Source: Parapristionchus giblindavisi (lineage: Eukaryota; Nematoda; Chromadorea; Rhabditida; Diplogasteridae). From it: DNA of 64,000 nt. Position 1 is the stretch's first letter; each line of letters begins with the position of its first letter. Below are positions 45,525 to 57,567 of this stretch, one piece after another. The stretch spans positions 1 through 64,000 of the forward strand of contig CALSFV010000293.1 in NCBI GenBank assembly GCA_943737045.1, written 5' to 3'. The notes under the pieces are model-generated. The model was not told where the DNA came from and ran no database searches. It saw only the letters and a list, made by a program, of their open reading frames with translations. A program made the position numbers and the translations under genes.

Positions 45525-47346
45525 CAAAAAAAAACACTACAACGCACCAAGGACCTCTATAGACATGTCTCTTCGCTAACTCGACCCAGACCCTCTCCTC
45601 CTAAAGAACTTGTAGATAAAAACAACAAGTCTATCATTGATACCCAGCAAAAAGCTGACCTATTAGCTTCCGAATTTGCATCTCATTTTACTTTAGATGA
45701 TTCCATTGTCCCCACTCTCTTACCTCAACCTGTCCCTGTCTCTATGTCTTCAATTACTTTCTTCCCTTCTGAGGTCTTCAAAGCTCTTTGCAAACTCAAA
45801 CCTTCTGGTTCTTGTGGTTTTGATAATATCCCTCAAATAGTATTCAAAAGATGTGCCCATGCCTTATGCCTTATTTCTACCTCTTTGTGATATTTTCAAC
45901 CTAAGTATGATCTCTGGTACAGTACCATCTATGTGGAAACACTCATTGATTACTCCTCTTGCTAAACCTGGCAAAGATCAACGTTCTCCCTCCTCATATC
46001 GTCCTATCTCTATCACTTCACCAGCCTCAAAAACAATGGAAAGGTTGATAAAGCACCATCTAGTTAATCATCTTGAATCTTTTAATATCATTCCAACCCA
46101 TCAACATGGTTTTAGATCAGGCGCGTCAGTAGTTACCAACCTTCTTGAATGCGAAAATGATTGAACTAAAGCATTATCATCTGGACTCTCAACTGATATA
46201 ATATATCTTGACTTTAGCCGTGCATTTGACACAGTCCCATTCTCTAAACTTCTATTCAAATGTTCATATTATGGTCTATCTGATAACATGCTTAATTGGT
46301 TACACTCATTTTCATCAGATCGGGTTTTCTCTGTAAGATTGAATCATACTCTTTCTTCGCCTTTCCCAGTTTTACCTGGTGTCCCCCCTATGCTGATGAC
46401 GTCAAACTCTACATTTCTTATAATATAGATTCATACCTTTCACGTTCATCTGAAATGCAATCTGCTCTTGATGCCCTCTTTCTTTGGACAACACAAAATC
46501 AGCTATCTTTATCAACACCCAAGTGCACTCATTTACATATCGGTTCTCGCTCTTTGTTAGCCTCATATTCTATCAACTCGTGCCAACTCTCAAATGTCTC
46601 ACAAATGCGCGACCTAGGAGTACAAGTACATTCTAATTTCAAAAAAATCTGTATCTATTGAAGATCGTATCTGTAAGGCAATGTTTGCTATGCGCACTCT
46701 ACTTAAAGGGAGCGTTACCTCACTCAATGGTCTCTTCATTGCGCACACTATTTTTCTATTCTCTAACAATGAGAGAGCATTGCGCGTCGAAGAGACCATT
46801 GAGTGAGGATACGCTCCCTTTAAAGCAGTTTCTGTAAATTGTCCCCATATTTTGCTTAAATGCTACCGAACATATGTATTGCCACATCTAGATTTTGCAT
46901 CACATTTTTGGAATCCCCATTACAAATCCGATATAATTAAAATTGAAAAAGTTCAGAAAACCTTCACTCGTATTCTTTACTATAGATGATACCCTTCTCC
47001 ATCCTACCCCCATTCCCTCCCATGTTATTCGACGCGTTTATCATGTCTTGGTCTAATTTCCCTTTCAGATAGAAGAATCGTTTCAGATCTTTCTCTAGCT
47101 CGATCGATAATGAATCGATCCACTATTATTGAACCATCTAAGTTCTTTAGATATAGACAAACACGTGATAGACACACATCTTTTGGTATATATCATGAGT
47201 TTACTAGAAACACTGCCAGATATAATAGTTTTTCAGTTAGAGTCTCTCGATGGCTAAATAAGTTGCCTCGTGAGGTAATCCTTTCGGAAACTTCGGCAGC
47301 CTTCAAGCGTCAGCTTACTCCCGCCATTCTCCTTACATTGAAATAA
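45525..47346 (+). pseudogene. LINE remnant (same group as the 8.3 kb LINE), 5'-truncated
   Basis: Frames in series match LINE ORF2 from about residue 335 to the C-terminus: NNKSIIDTQQKADLLASEFA, SSYRPISITSPASKTMERL, YLDFSRAFDTV, then VLPGVP joined directly to YADDVKLY, a deletion of ~30 residues that removes the QGS block. Later parts include RDLGVQVHSNF and TFVLPHLDFA-like sequence and end ARYNSFSVRVSRWLNKLP. A stop at 46162, frameshifts and a MITE (46707-46818) break it. It ends near the LINE ORF2 C-terminus. Confidence 0.88.
46707..46818. mobile_element. TTAA MITE family 2 inside the LINE remnant
   Basis: 112-bp near-perfect hairpin AGGGAGCGTTACCTCACTCA ... TGAGTGAGGATACGCTCCCT with TTAA at 46703-46706 and 46819-46822. 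Removing it plus one TTAA restores codons for LLKAVSVN, as in the intact LINE. Confidence 0.96.
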
Positions 47347-47349
47347 TGA

Positions 47350-48100
47350 ATTTTCAATTCTGTGATTACCATCAACTTATGATGATTTGAATATCATTAT
47401 CATTATTAGACATTTTTTTCAGCACTAATGAAAGTTTTTGCAGCATTTATTGAGAATGTTACATACATTTTCAAGTGAGAGTGTATTTTCTTCTTCCATT
47501 CTTTTGCTGATATTTACAAAAAGGCTAACAAAAGTGAAAGATGTGAACTATTCTCTCTCTGTCTCTATCCTTGTCTTTTATATATCTTTCACTTTCCTAT
47601 TTCCTTTCATCTCGCGTTGTCCGACCCCCATGCGAGTAGTTCACAGACATATGCTTGTTTCTTTTATCCTTTCTGGTAGGTCCCACCATCACCCCCTTCT
47701 GTAGTCGTCGATATCTTTCATAGTTGATCTTTGGTCCTGGCCATTCTCACTGAAGATGCTGTTACCTCCGCAAGTTCTCATGGTCCACAACTGAGTTCAC
47801 CACCACACACTCCTCGCTCACTCGCACTGTCACCCTCCGTCTTCGTCCAAGAGAGGGACCATTGTATCCTATGAGAGATCCCCTTTCCACCCTGAGATAT
47901 CAAACCCTGACCCCCCCCCCCAATATATCACATTTAAATTTCATGAATTTTCACTAGTCACTTTTATGTGTTTCGTTTCGTGCATACGCACGTTGATAAA
48001 ATATATAATATGAGATCGAATAGAGGGATATGAAGGATTGCGAAGAGTAATCTACACACGGGGAGGAATGGGATTTGTGTTTTGAATGGAAAGGGGGGGG
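47350..48100. other. Non-coding stretch
   Basis: C-rich run at 47909-47922 and no supported gene. Confidence 0.6.
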
Positions 48101-48107
48101 GGGGGGA

Positions 48108-48168
48108 GGGGAAGAGAAAGAGGAGGAGAGAAAGGTAGAGAGAGACAGATAGAGAGGGGAGGAGAGAT

Positions 48169-48211
<43 letters not shown>

Positions 48212-48345
48212 GAGGGAGAAGGAGAGGGAGAGGTAGAGAGAGGGATAGAGGTTGAGGGAGAGGGAGGAGGAGAGAGGGAGAGAGGTTGAGGGAGGGCAAG
48301 AAAGAGAAGGAGAGGTAGAGAGATAGAGAGAGAGGGGGCGGGGAG
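48108..48345. repeat. GA-rich array
   Basis: GAGAGG/GGGAGA with a pure GA run at 48173-48206 and a G12+ run just before it (48093-48107). Confidence 0.95.
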
Positions 48346-48361
48346 ATGGTCCAAGTCAGTG

Positions 48362-48840
48362 TTAGACAGTGTGAGTCAGTGGGAATGAGTGAGAGAGTGA
48401 GAAGAAGAAGAAGAAGAAGGTTTAGAAAAGGAAACCATGTAAAAATAATGAAACACTACACAGTGCACGCATCGGGTGTCGTGTAAGGCAAAAAAGGATT
48501 GATGAGAGCAGAAACACTGATAGCGACAGATAGGGGACGACTGGAGAAGTGAAAGGGGATAGGTGAAAAATCGAGATGATCAGGCCGGGAAAAAACACTT
48601 ACGTAATGATGAACTCAAGGAAAGCAATACGAAATTTTAAAACTTATTTCGAATATACGAAATGTGCCGAAAAAATTAAGTGCTGTATGAGGAAAATATA
48701 TTCATGCCGCGAAGCCCTGGGCGATAAGTGAGAAAAGAAAAATGTGGAGAGCTGAGGGCGAGGTGAGAAATCGTTTGAAACAATGATCAGACAGGAAAAT
48801 GAATACCGTCATAGTAATGAACCAAAAGCACGGGCTACTC
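48362..48840. repeat. Unit 2 right segment, paralogue of 35290-35800
   Basis: High similarity resumes here after the replaced block, starting near AGTGTGAGTCAGTGGGAATG. Confidence 0.9.
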
Positions 48841-48844
48841 CCAA

Positions 48845-49190
48845 ATTACAGTCGACAACTTAAAAGGAGCAAAAACTGTGAGGGCTCTTAGGCGATTTAT
48901 CGAAAAATAAGAAAGGTAGAGGAGAAGTAAAAATCTTAAATAATATCTACATACAGCTTGATAGGTACGTATGATGCTTACCAACTAGCGATATCTTTAA
49001 TACAATGATAACCGATGGGCTAATGATAATTTTATGTTTTAATTTTTTTCGAAAACCAACGAAAAGAAAAGAAAAGTAAAAGTACGATTTAGGTGGTACG
49101 ATTGAATATTTCAAAATTACTTTAACCTGTTTTATAACTTGATGAAGTAATATTTACGAAACGGGAAAACAGAAGGTATGATACGGATGA
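48845..49190. other. Non-coding AT-rich stretch
   Basis: No gene, no clear repeat apart from a G12 run at 49196. Confidence 0.6.
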
Positions 49191-49264
49191 AAATGGGGGG
49201 GGGGGGGCGAAAACATGGAGGAAGAAAAGAAAAGAAGACATGATCATCAGTGATGAGAGACCAG

Positions 49265-49427
49265 GCGTTAATAAGAAGAGAGAGGGTGGATTGTAGGGGA
49301 GATGGAGAGAAGGAGAAGTAGAGAAAGAGGAAGAGGACCAAAAGGAGAGGTAGAGGATATGATATGGCAACCACAGGAGGAAAGAGGAAGTTGGGAGGAT
49401 AGAGATAGAAAAAGAGAGAGAGGGAGA

Positions 49428-49476
<49 letters not shown>

Positions 49477-49495
49477 AGAGCGAGAAGAGAAAGGA
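49265..49495. repeat. GA-rich array
   Basis: GAGAGA/GGGAGA with a pure GA core at 49431-49470. Confidence 0.95.
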
Positions 49496-49606
49496 TGAGA
49501 TAGGAAAGGAGTGATGGAGAAATAAGCATAATAAGTTGCACACCTTGTCTCCTCTCCCTCCCTCTCATATCGGACTTGTTCAGGAGTAGTGATTGTAACG
49601 GGAAGA

Positions 49607-49790
49607 CGAGAGGGAGAGGTGGGAGAGGGAGGGAAAGAGGGAGAGAGAGAGAGAGAAAGAGGTTGGGGGAGAGAAGGTAGGGAGAGGGAAGAGGAGGAGG
49701 AGAGATAGAAGGAGAAAGAGGGTGAGGGAGGGGAGAGGGCTAGGGAGGGGAGAAAGAGAGAGAGGAGAAAAGGAGAGAGAGATGATAGGA
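49607..49790. repeat. GGGAGA-rich array
   Basis: Imperfect hexamers over 180 bp; same motif class as the FGF intron array. Confidence 0.9.
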
Positions 49791-49942
49791 AGAAGAAGTT
49801 TGATGAGATAGTTGCCTAGACAGAATTGAAATTGAAACTAGACAGACAGAACAGATAGAAAGACATTGGTGAAAAGAAATACAAAGGAGAATTAGGAAAA
49901 GATTAGGAGGAAAAGGAATATGGACAGACAGAAAGTTAGTTT

Positions 49943-50055
49943 AAAGGGACAACAAAAGAAAATTGGAAAAGCAATTCCCCGCTCTGGAAACACTCTCTCA
50001 CTTTCTTTGTCTACGAGAGAATATTGCCGGAGCGGAGAGTATTAGTGCTTTCAAG
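49943..50055. mobile_element. TTAA MITE family 1 copy
   Basis: Core CGCTCTGGAAACACTCTCTC ... AATATTGCCGGAGCGGAGAG. Confidence 0.75.
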
Positions 50056-50379
50056 AAAGAGTTGAAGATGGAGAGGGGATTTTCTTTGGACAGTTTCGGA
50101 GTTGATAATATTTTCAACATGATGAACAATTGGTGGGATATATTCATAGTAAAAATCAATAAATTTATCATTTCAAGCAAAAGTTGCTTGATGAGGGTGG
50201 GACGGAAAAATTCATACGGTGCATTCCCCCATTTGCCGGTCTCAGTCATCTCTCCAGCGCACTCTAGACCTGCCGGAGTGATGAAAGCGCTATGCTAACT
50301 GACGCTATGCTAACTATGCTAACTGAGCGCTATGCTAATCGTGGTTGAGATTCGAAAAAGAAATTCTGCTATACAGTAC

Positions 50380-50615
50380 ATTTATCTTTTCAGCAGAAGA
50401 GTAAGTAATATGCAGGGGGAAAAGACACAGGAATTATAGGAGTTACAGGGTCAGGAATTATAATTAACACTCTACTTCAGTCATGACAACTGCTATTCAA
50501 GCGGTTCGCCCACACAAAGACAGAACATTGCAAACGGTTGATTATGATTAGTATTCCCTTTGTTCATTGTGTTCCTCTTGGCACATTAGAAGGGTGAAAT
50601 TCTTGAAGAGAATGG
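50380..50615. repeat. Remnant of the peptide-gene 3' end and following unit DNA
   Basis: TTTTCAGCAGAAGAGTAAGT, then GGAATTATAATTAACACTCT and TTCGCCCACACAAAGAC, matching 31240-31440, 36230-36425 and 60200-60410. The upstream exons are missing. Confidence 0.75.
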
Positions 50616-50624
50616 GCCAATTAA

Positions 50625-50735
50625 AGGCACACCCAAGCTAATTTCATTGTCTCATTGGCAATACGCTCTCGCGGACGAAGAAGGCGAGAGCGTGTGACGA
50701 GAGCGGAGAGTTTCAAATCAGTTCGAGGTGTCACT
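50625..50735. mobile_element. TTAA MITE family 1 copy
   Basis: TTAA at 50621-50624 and 50736-50739; AGGCACACCCAAGC left end. Confidence 0.92.
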
Positions 50736-51117
50736 TTAAAGGCATGAAATATTCAATATTCATTGCTTTGATCGATTCATGTTCAAAACCATTTCGATTT
50801 ACAAAAAAAATTCTTCATAAAAATGCACACAGTCATGGACAACATTCTTACGGGGCTTCTAAAGGGCAGAAAAAATACCAAACAAGGCACAAAATCCGAC
50901 AATCATGGAAAACCAAAAGTTGATGTAAAAACTCTCCAGCCCTATCCATGAAGCATAACCGTTGGTCAACAAACATGACATTGTCAACGCGTTAGGGATT
51001 TTTTGTCAAACGCCTCCAATACGTGAGATGAGAAGTTTGTCATACAATACGTTTTTTCAAGCAAAATGTTTCTCACTCTCATGCATCACTACCATTTTTA
51101 GTGACCACTTTATAGCT

Positions 51118-51619
51118 GACAAGGGAATCCTTTCAGCTCGCGGAAACCAATCCAGATGAAAATTTACAGAGGCATTGTTGAAGGCGATAGAAAATGATAT
51201 GTGAAGTCGAAAAATGCAGCAGGGCAATACCCTTGCCGCAGCATCTATCCAAACTTGGTCAAACTTAGCGCGCATTCGCCGCATTCTGAAGCAATGAGAG
51301 AGACCTTTTTGGTGGCGCAGTTCCTTCGTACAACAGCTTTGATGTTATCTTTTCGGAATTTTTTTGTCTGTAATGTACGAGATACTTTCCAATGCATTCA
51401 CCAATCAATTTGATACAATTCTTCAGAGATAGGGACAATAAATTCAAATTGTTGGCGGCGAATGCGCGAAAAGTCTGACCAAGTTTGGATAGATGCTGCG
51501 GCTCGTGTATTGCCCTGCTGCATTTTCAGACTTCACATATCATTTTCTATTGCTTTCAACAATGCATGTGCAAATTTTCATCTGGATTGCTTTCCGCGAG
51601 CTGAAAGGATTCCCTTGTG
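51118..51619. mobile_element. Fold-back element, ~500 bp
   Basis: Arms ACAAGGGAATCCTTTCAGCT ... AGCTGAAAGGATTCCCTTGT of ~180 bp, with a ~110 bp loop. The paralogous site at 37285-37320 lacks it, so it inserted or replaced DNA after the units separated. Confidence 0.85.
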
Positions 51620-51939
51620 AGCTTCGGATTACTTTAGGTGGTAAGAGATTTTCTTGTCATTTCTTAACTTTCGAACTGATAATACTACACTTTCTGGTAA
51701 ACGATCAAAATCATGCAAACCAAAGGGTATACTAGATTGTGTGAATAAATATTTATTAGAAATTTTGAAATTAGAAATCTTTGTATTCTTTGCAAGTATT
51801 CATGTGTTTGCTGCATTCGGTTGTAAGCCGTTCTTCCCTCGTCGAGTCAAAAGAAACACCGAAAGTTACGAAAGTTGTAGAATGTTAAATGACTTTGAAT
51901 TGGAGATTCATTTATTCTCTTCTTAGCTTTTAAGCTAAA

Positions 51940-52260
51940 ATTGAATATCTCGGTCTACACGAGCATAATGAATAGGTGAAACAATATTCCGACAAGTGAC
52001 TTGGTATCTATGATACAATAATAACCAGTGGCTTAGTGATTATCGAACTTGGACAATAAATGGATTATGATTATCCCTGAAATGACAGTGTATCATTCGA
52101 TTTTTTTATTGTTATATAAAATATGGAACTCGTTTCATTACTCGTGTTGAAAGTACGAGTGATGCATTTCTCCATCTCCACTGGAAACGATTCGCCAGTC
52201 GAAATCATGTTTCGCCTATACTTATTACCTCGAAGAGTAATACGAAATTTAATTCAATTC
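51940..52260. repeat. Dispersed repeat R1 at the unit 2/3 junction
   Basis: Left of about 51,960 the sequence follows 37,330-37,640; right of about 51,990 it follows 23,000 onward almost base for base. Confidence 0.85.
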
Positions 52261-52717
52261 GTGTGCCTTGAATAACGGGTTGCACCTTTACCTTTTACCT
52301 AGAATAAATCAATAATATAGAACCTATCGATAAAAATCAATATTCAGGTGGAAGAAGATGCTAAAAAGCCAATAATGGCAATGAGATTATGAGATTTGCG
52401 TGATCAAGTCACTGCCGATTCTCCTTTCGGTAGTCTTGCTAGATGTATTAGACGTATATTTCCAATGAAGAATGTGCAAATCGGTAGAAAACGTTTGAGG
52501 TAACGCTAGTCCACATACAGTTTGTCACTTATGCCTTATTTGCACTGTGAACTGAAATGACATCATTGCATTAAGTTTTCTTGAAAATTGAAGAGCGATT
52601 TACATAATTCGAGGCAGCCCATCGTTTTCTGTGTAGTCTCTCATATCTTCTTGTTCTCGCCTTCATCACTTCTTCTCTTCATTTTCGACCACTTCATTCT
52701 ACTCCTCTTCACCACTC

Positions 52718-55700
52718 ATGAACGGTACAAAGAAGTCAGAGGTGATTATGCTCTTTCTCGTTGTCTGGTTCTCTCCTTTCCCATACTCTCTCGTCAATTT
52801 TTCAAAGCTCTTTGCCATGATCATAAGGTTTTAAAGGCACACCCCAAGCTAATCTTACTATCCGCTCTGGTCACATTCCGTCGCAAACAAAGACGAGAGA
52901 GTGTTGCCAGAGCGGAGATCTTCACATTAGCTCAGGGTGTGATATTAAGTATTTTTTTCAAGTGTATTCAAAGCGCATGCACTCTCCTTGTCAGAGAGCA
53001 AAGAAATGCATTACCGAAGATACGAACATATCATTTCAGGCCAAACCTAAGAAGAAACCAACCAAGGTTCGGAGCAAGACACTGGTTACCATAATCCCAA
53101 TCCTACCGTAGTCAAAAGCTCTTCCGTTCAGGACTCTGGTACGGTCAAGAAGTCGAAGACGACGCCCGTCACCAGAAAATCCAACGCTGGCCACACACCT
53201 CCACGTGTGCAGCAGTCAAAGAAGAAGACTGTTCCTAATGCTGCGCGTAAGCCCGACCCCTTTTTGCAGCACAACATACACGCTTATGGGTTGCAGGTCG
53301 AAGCGTCCCATCGAGTACTGGCACTAAGGCTGCAGCTACCCCAATGACGCCGAGAACAACGAGTTCCACACCCGCAAAAACGCCACAAGTGAAACAAGTA
53401 AGAGTTGGTAGATCAGACGATTATTGACCGATTCGTTGGTTGATCAATGCTGTAGTTGCAGTCGACACTGTGGGATACTGTAGTTAGAGTTGTCTTTGAA
53501 AAAAAACAACCGCTCGACAACTTTTGCAATGCGCAAAATAGAATTATATTAATCCAATTAACAATTAAAGTTCACATTGCATAATTGTAAATCTAATGTG
53601 CATGCAAACTTGTACATTATAACCTATACATTGATCGCATATATTCTTGCTACTTTGCAGCAACCTCTGCAGCCCGTCAAGTCTGTGGATAGTTTGGATA
53701 TGATCGCAACTGCGATCGGAGATAACTCAACACCCAGTGAATTTGACTGCCTGGAGACGCAAGCACAGAAGGAGACGCAGAGAAAGGAGGCAGAGAAGAG
53801 GAAGAGGGAAAAGGAGAAGAAAGCAAGAGAACAACAGTCGACTAAACCGAATCAGAACAAGGATCGGACGGAAAAGGTATACCAAATATCTCTTTTATGT
53901 AAATTCAAAACTGACCCATATCTCCGTATACATTGTGAAACATGTATGAGTACAATATATAAAAATTTCAAGATGAACGGATATCTACAAGAACAAGAGC
54001 TATCTTCAAAAAAAAGCGATATCCTGCTGGCCACTGTAGCATTAAGAATTCCGTGATATTCTTGATAAGGCTCACCATATTGTTTCATTTTATCTTCATT
54101 TTACTCCCGTTAATGGGGAAACGCACAACCCAAGCTAATTTGATCCTCCGCTCTCGCAACACTCTCGCATACAAAGAAAGCGAGAGAGAGTGGCGCGAGC
54201 GGACAGTGTCAAATTAACTTTAATGGTTAGTGATTATGACTTCTAAGTGGTTATTGCTATAGGCCCGAAAGGAAAAGGCTGATAAAGAACGTAAAGAGAA
54301 GGAGAGGATGGAAGCAGAAAGGAAACAGGCTGAAGAAAGGAAAGAGCAGGAACGGAGAGAAATGGAGAGGAAAAAAGCAGAGGAGAAGAAGATGGCTGAA
54401 GCCAGAGCATTACAGGAGAAGGAGAAAGCGGAGAAATTAAAGGCTATGGAAAGGTATGCAGGTTATTGGAGCAGTGCTTTGGCGGCATAAGTGACATGGT
54501 TTTCTGGTGCAGAAGCTTAGTACTTATGTTTTTGGCGATCATGCGCTTCGATATCTGTGATCTTTGATCTTTGATCTTCTATTTCAGTGAGTTGGATCCG
54601 AAGAAAAGGGCGGAAGAAGAGAACAAGGAAGGACACGGCACTGTCACTGCTACGTTTGATCAATTTCTTCTAAAACTCGGTTTGATCTTAGATCTTTGAT
54701 CTGCGATTCTTGATCCTTAAACTATTTCAGCCGAGAAGGGATGGATTTCGATTGCGGAAGAGTTCAAGGTCGGATACAAGATGGTACGACTGATGGAAAT
54801 CATGATTGATCTTTGATCTTTTGATTGCAGAATCCTGAAGTTAATCGTGACACTCGATACGTTATCAACTTCAATGTGCCACCGGATGGAGATTTCTACG
54901 ACGCAAATCGCGTTGAAGTCGTCGGAGTCGATAACAAATTCATCATAGCCACGGTAATAATTGCATATTTGCACATGATAGAAATTATGGTAATACTCCA
55001 GAAACCTATCTTGAAGGCGGAGCCCTCTGACATATTGCCGCAAACTTTATGACTAAAAACGGCGCGCGCTGTTCTCCCCTCGTTCAAGCTCCGCTCAATT
55101 CGATAAATAAATATCCATTGAATTCATTTTTAACTATTAAAATTCAGGCGCCGACAAATGACAATGCAAGTCGCGAAACTTTCTGGCGAATGGTATATGA
55201 TGTAAGAAATTGATCTTTGATCTTTGTTCAATCGAAGTAATTTCAGTCAAGCGTCTCTTCCATATTTTACCTGGAGAACTATGACGCCGATAGGAAAGGT
55301 GCCTAAATCCCGGTTACCATTCCGGACCCGCTATGGTTCTGATTTTCAGATAATTTTGTGCCGTGGAATCCGCTCGACTCGAAGGATTACGGTAAAATGA
55401 CGGTTATGAACAAGAAGGTCACTGGGGAGGGATCTATGCAAGCAATACTGGAAGTGTTGCCTGATGGTATACGGTAGATCGTATCGATTGATTATACAAT
55501 GACTCAATCTTCAGGGTGCTCAAACTCGTTGATTACCCGATTTGTACAATCGTACAAGTGGCCCGAACAGGTTCGATCGAAAGTTGATCTTTGGTATTTG
55601 ATCATTGATATTTTCAGCTTCCAGTGTACGGAACGGAAACTCCCGAAGCCATGCCAGCAATCAAAGCAGTTCGATTACTGAAGAACGAAGTGAGTCCTCT

Positions 55701-56234
55701 CTTAGACTCCGCCTCTATTGATCTTTGATCTTTGTTCAGTATGGTACATCACTGGTGGTCTGCTCGAATGGATTGGGCAAGAGCGCGATGTTCATCATGC
55801 TTCACTCCATCATCGCACGACTGAACGCCAAGAAGGACACTTCGGTTGGTCAAATTGATCTTTGATCTTTGATCTTTGATCTTTGATCTTTGATCTCTTC
55901 AGGTTCCCACTATTCTCGAGTGCGTTCGTCGTGACCGATGGGGCGCCATCCAGACTGAGGAGCAATATCTAACTCTTCATCTACTCCTACTCTATTATAT
56001 CAGGGTACGTGAATCTTTGATCTTTGATCTTTGATCTTTGATCTTTGATATCGTTGATCTTATCAGACCAAGTTTGTCAAGCTGAAGGAGCCAACGTTGG
56101 CGCTGCGACAAGCGCTCATCGATTTCTTGGAGATGAGGAGGACGAATGCTGAATCCAATGCTGCTGGAACACAGAATCAGCAAATGGCGGGCAACGGCAA
56201 CAACAATAACAACAATAGCCACTATCTTGGCTAG
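52718..56234 (+). CDS. PTP-like gene, copy 2, ~555 aa
   Basis: Same 17-exon structure as copy 1. First exon 52718-52741; exons 2-17 are at copy 1 positions plus 28,995 (53040 to 56067 onward). It keeps MNGTKKSE, KPKKKPTK, the Lys/Glu-rich coiled coil, WPE, VVCSNGLGKS and QTEEQY. Differences from copy 1 are few: S-S-T-G for S-S-N-G near residue 61, Val for Ile in one linker, D for Y before WPE, and a cluster around 54,741-54,808 (GWISIAEEF). The last exon lacks the GAGGATTTC expansion, reads LEMRRTNAESNAAG and ends in an Asn-rich tail and HYLG at 56232-56234. This is probably the ancestral C-terminus. Likely cytosolic or nuclear; catalysis doubtful. Confidence 0.82.
52835..52944. mobile_element. 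TTAA MITE family 1 copy in PTP copy 2 intron 1
   Basis: TTAA at 52831-52834 and 52945-52948. Confidence 0.92.
54110..54224. mobile_element. TTAA MITE family 1 copy in PTP copy 2 intron 5
   Basis: Same as 25115-25229. Confidence 0.8.
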
Positions 56235-56410
56235 GCTCCGCCTACAAATATATTGCCATGCCCACAATACGATATTCTGATCCTTCCTCTCACGATAGCG
56301 CAACTAAACTACAGCTCTCGGATAAACGAGATTTGGCCTGTAGAAATGGTGTGTTGGATTCGCATTGTTATGGACATAATTGTACAATTTAGATTATAGC
56401 ACAATATTAT

Positions 56411-56416
56411 AATAAA
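56411..56416 (+). terminator. Polyadenylation signal, PTP copy 2
   Basis: AATAAA 177 bp after the stop. Confidence 0.6.
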
Positions 56417-56648
56417 ACATGAAAAATGTATTTAATTTTCTATTTCTCTTTGAAATTCTAAAAGTTTTCCTCTTGATGGTCCTTTGATATTACTTGCATT
56501 TTTATTAATCTCAACGAACACAATTCTTATTGTTAGAAGCGAAAAACTGTTAGCTACTCTACAAAAGTTTATCGTACAAAAATCTTATATCTTCTTTATC
56601 TTATTCTGGCACAACACAGTCACAAAGAACATTATTTTTTTAATTTAA

Positions 56649-56756
56649 AGGCACACCCCCGAGCTAAAATGAAACTCTTCGCTTTGACAACGATCTCTTT
56701 CTTTGTCTAGGAGAGAGTGCTGCCAGAGCGGAGAGTAAGATTAGCTCGGGTGTCCG
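56649..56756. mobile_element. TTAA MITE family 1 copy
   Basis: TTAA at 56645-56648 and 56757-56760. Confidence 0.92.
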
Positions 56757-57042
56757 TTAAAAAATCAAGAAAAGAACAGTAAGAAACGAAGAAAAGTTCA
56801 GGGTATATCGAAAATTGGAGAAGCTGCGATTAGTACGGATCTCAAGATATTTTTTTGTTGCTTCGTTCCCTTTTGAACTTATCCAACTACACTTTTTGTT
56901 AAGAGATCTATATCATGTACTACAGGAATACTATTGGGTTATGTGGAATATTGATTAGAAACACTTACATTCAGATTACAGTTAGATTCTGAAATTATCG
57001 ATTGATTGATTAATTTACTCTCCCTCATCATCGGCTGCCGCG

Positions 57043-57567
57043 CAGGGTTGGGATTTAACGTTAACGGTTTTAACGGATTTAACGGATTTAACGGTATTCA
57101 TCCGTTAAATTAATTTTTAACGATATCCGTTAAATATTTTTCCGTTAAATCCGTTAAAAGTAAATTTAATATTATGAAGTAAAAAAGTAGAAAATATGCT
57201 ATTTTAATATGTTTTACGCTTCTAAAATTAATTTTTCGAGTACTCTGTTATCACTATAGCGTTATACAAGTACAATATCCTAATTGGTTTTCAAAAGCAC
57301 TTCATTTGCGTCACCCCTTCTTCTTCTTTGGTTTTCGCATTTTTTTGAGTTATGCTTTAGAATGATTATTTTATTTTGTTTTCGGAAATTTACTGTTACT
57401 ACTTCTAATATTGAATGATAAAAATGGTTAATTATTGCAATTAGTCGATTTACACCATTTCTTTGGAAATTTAATTTAACGGATTTAACGGAATTTAACG
57501 GAATTTGAAACCGTTAATTTAACGATTTAACGGATCCGTTTAAATTTTGATTTAACGCCCAACCCTG
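57043..57567. mobile_element. hAT-type non-autonomous element, 525 bp, copy 2
   Basis: CTGCCGCG duplication at 57035-57042 and 57568-57575; orthologous to 28081-28605. Confidence 0.92.

Larger units (their letters stand above)
37640..51975. repeat. Tandem segmental duplication, unit 2, with internal replacement
   Basis: The left part (37640-41021) and right part (48362-51975) match unit 1. The middle, 41022-48361, is unrelated and replaces about 8.9 kb of the unit. Confidence 0.8.

Noticed and set aside
47964..48354. Leu/Ser/Pro-rich frames on the minus strand and Arg/Glu-rich on the plus strand
   Set aside because: Products of the GA-rich array; the same holds for 49122-49568 and 43046-43354.
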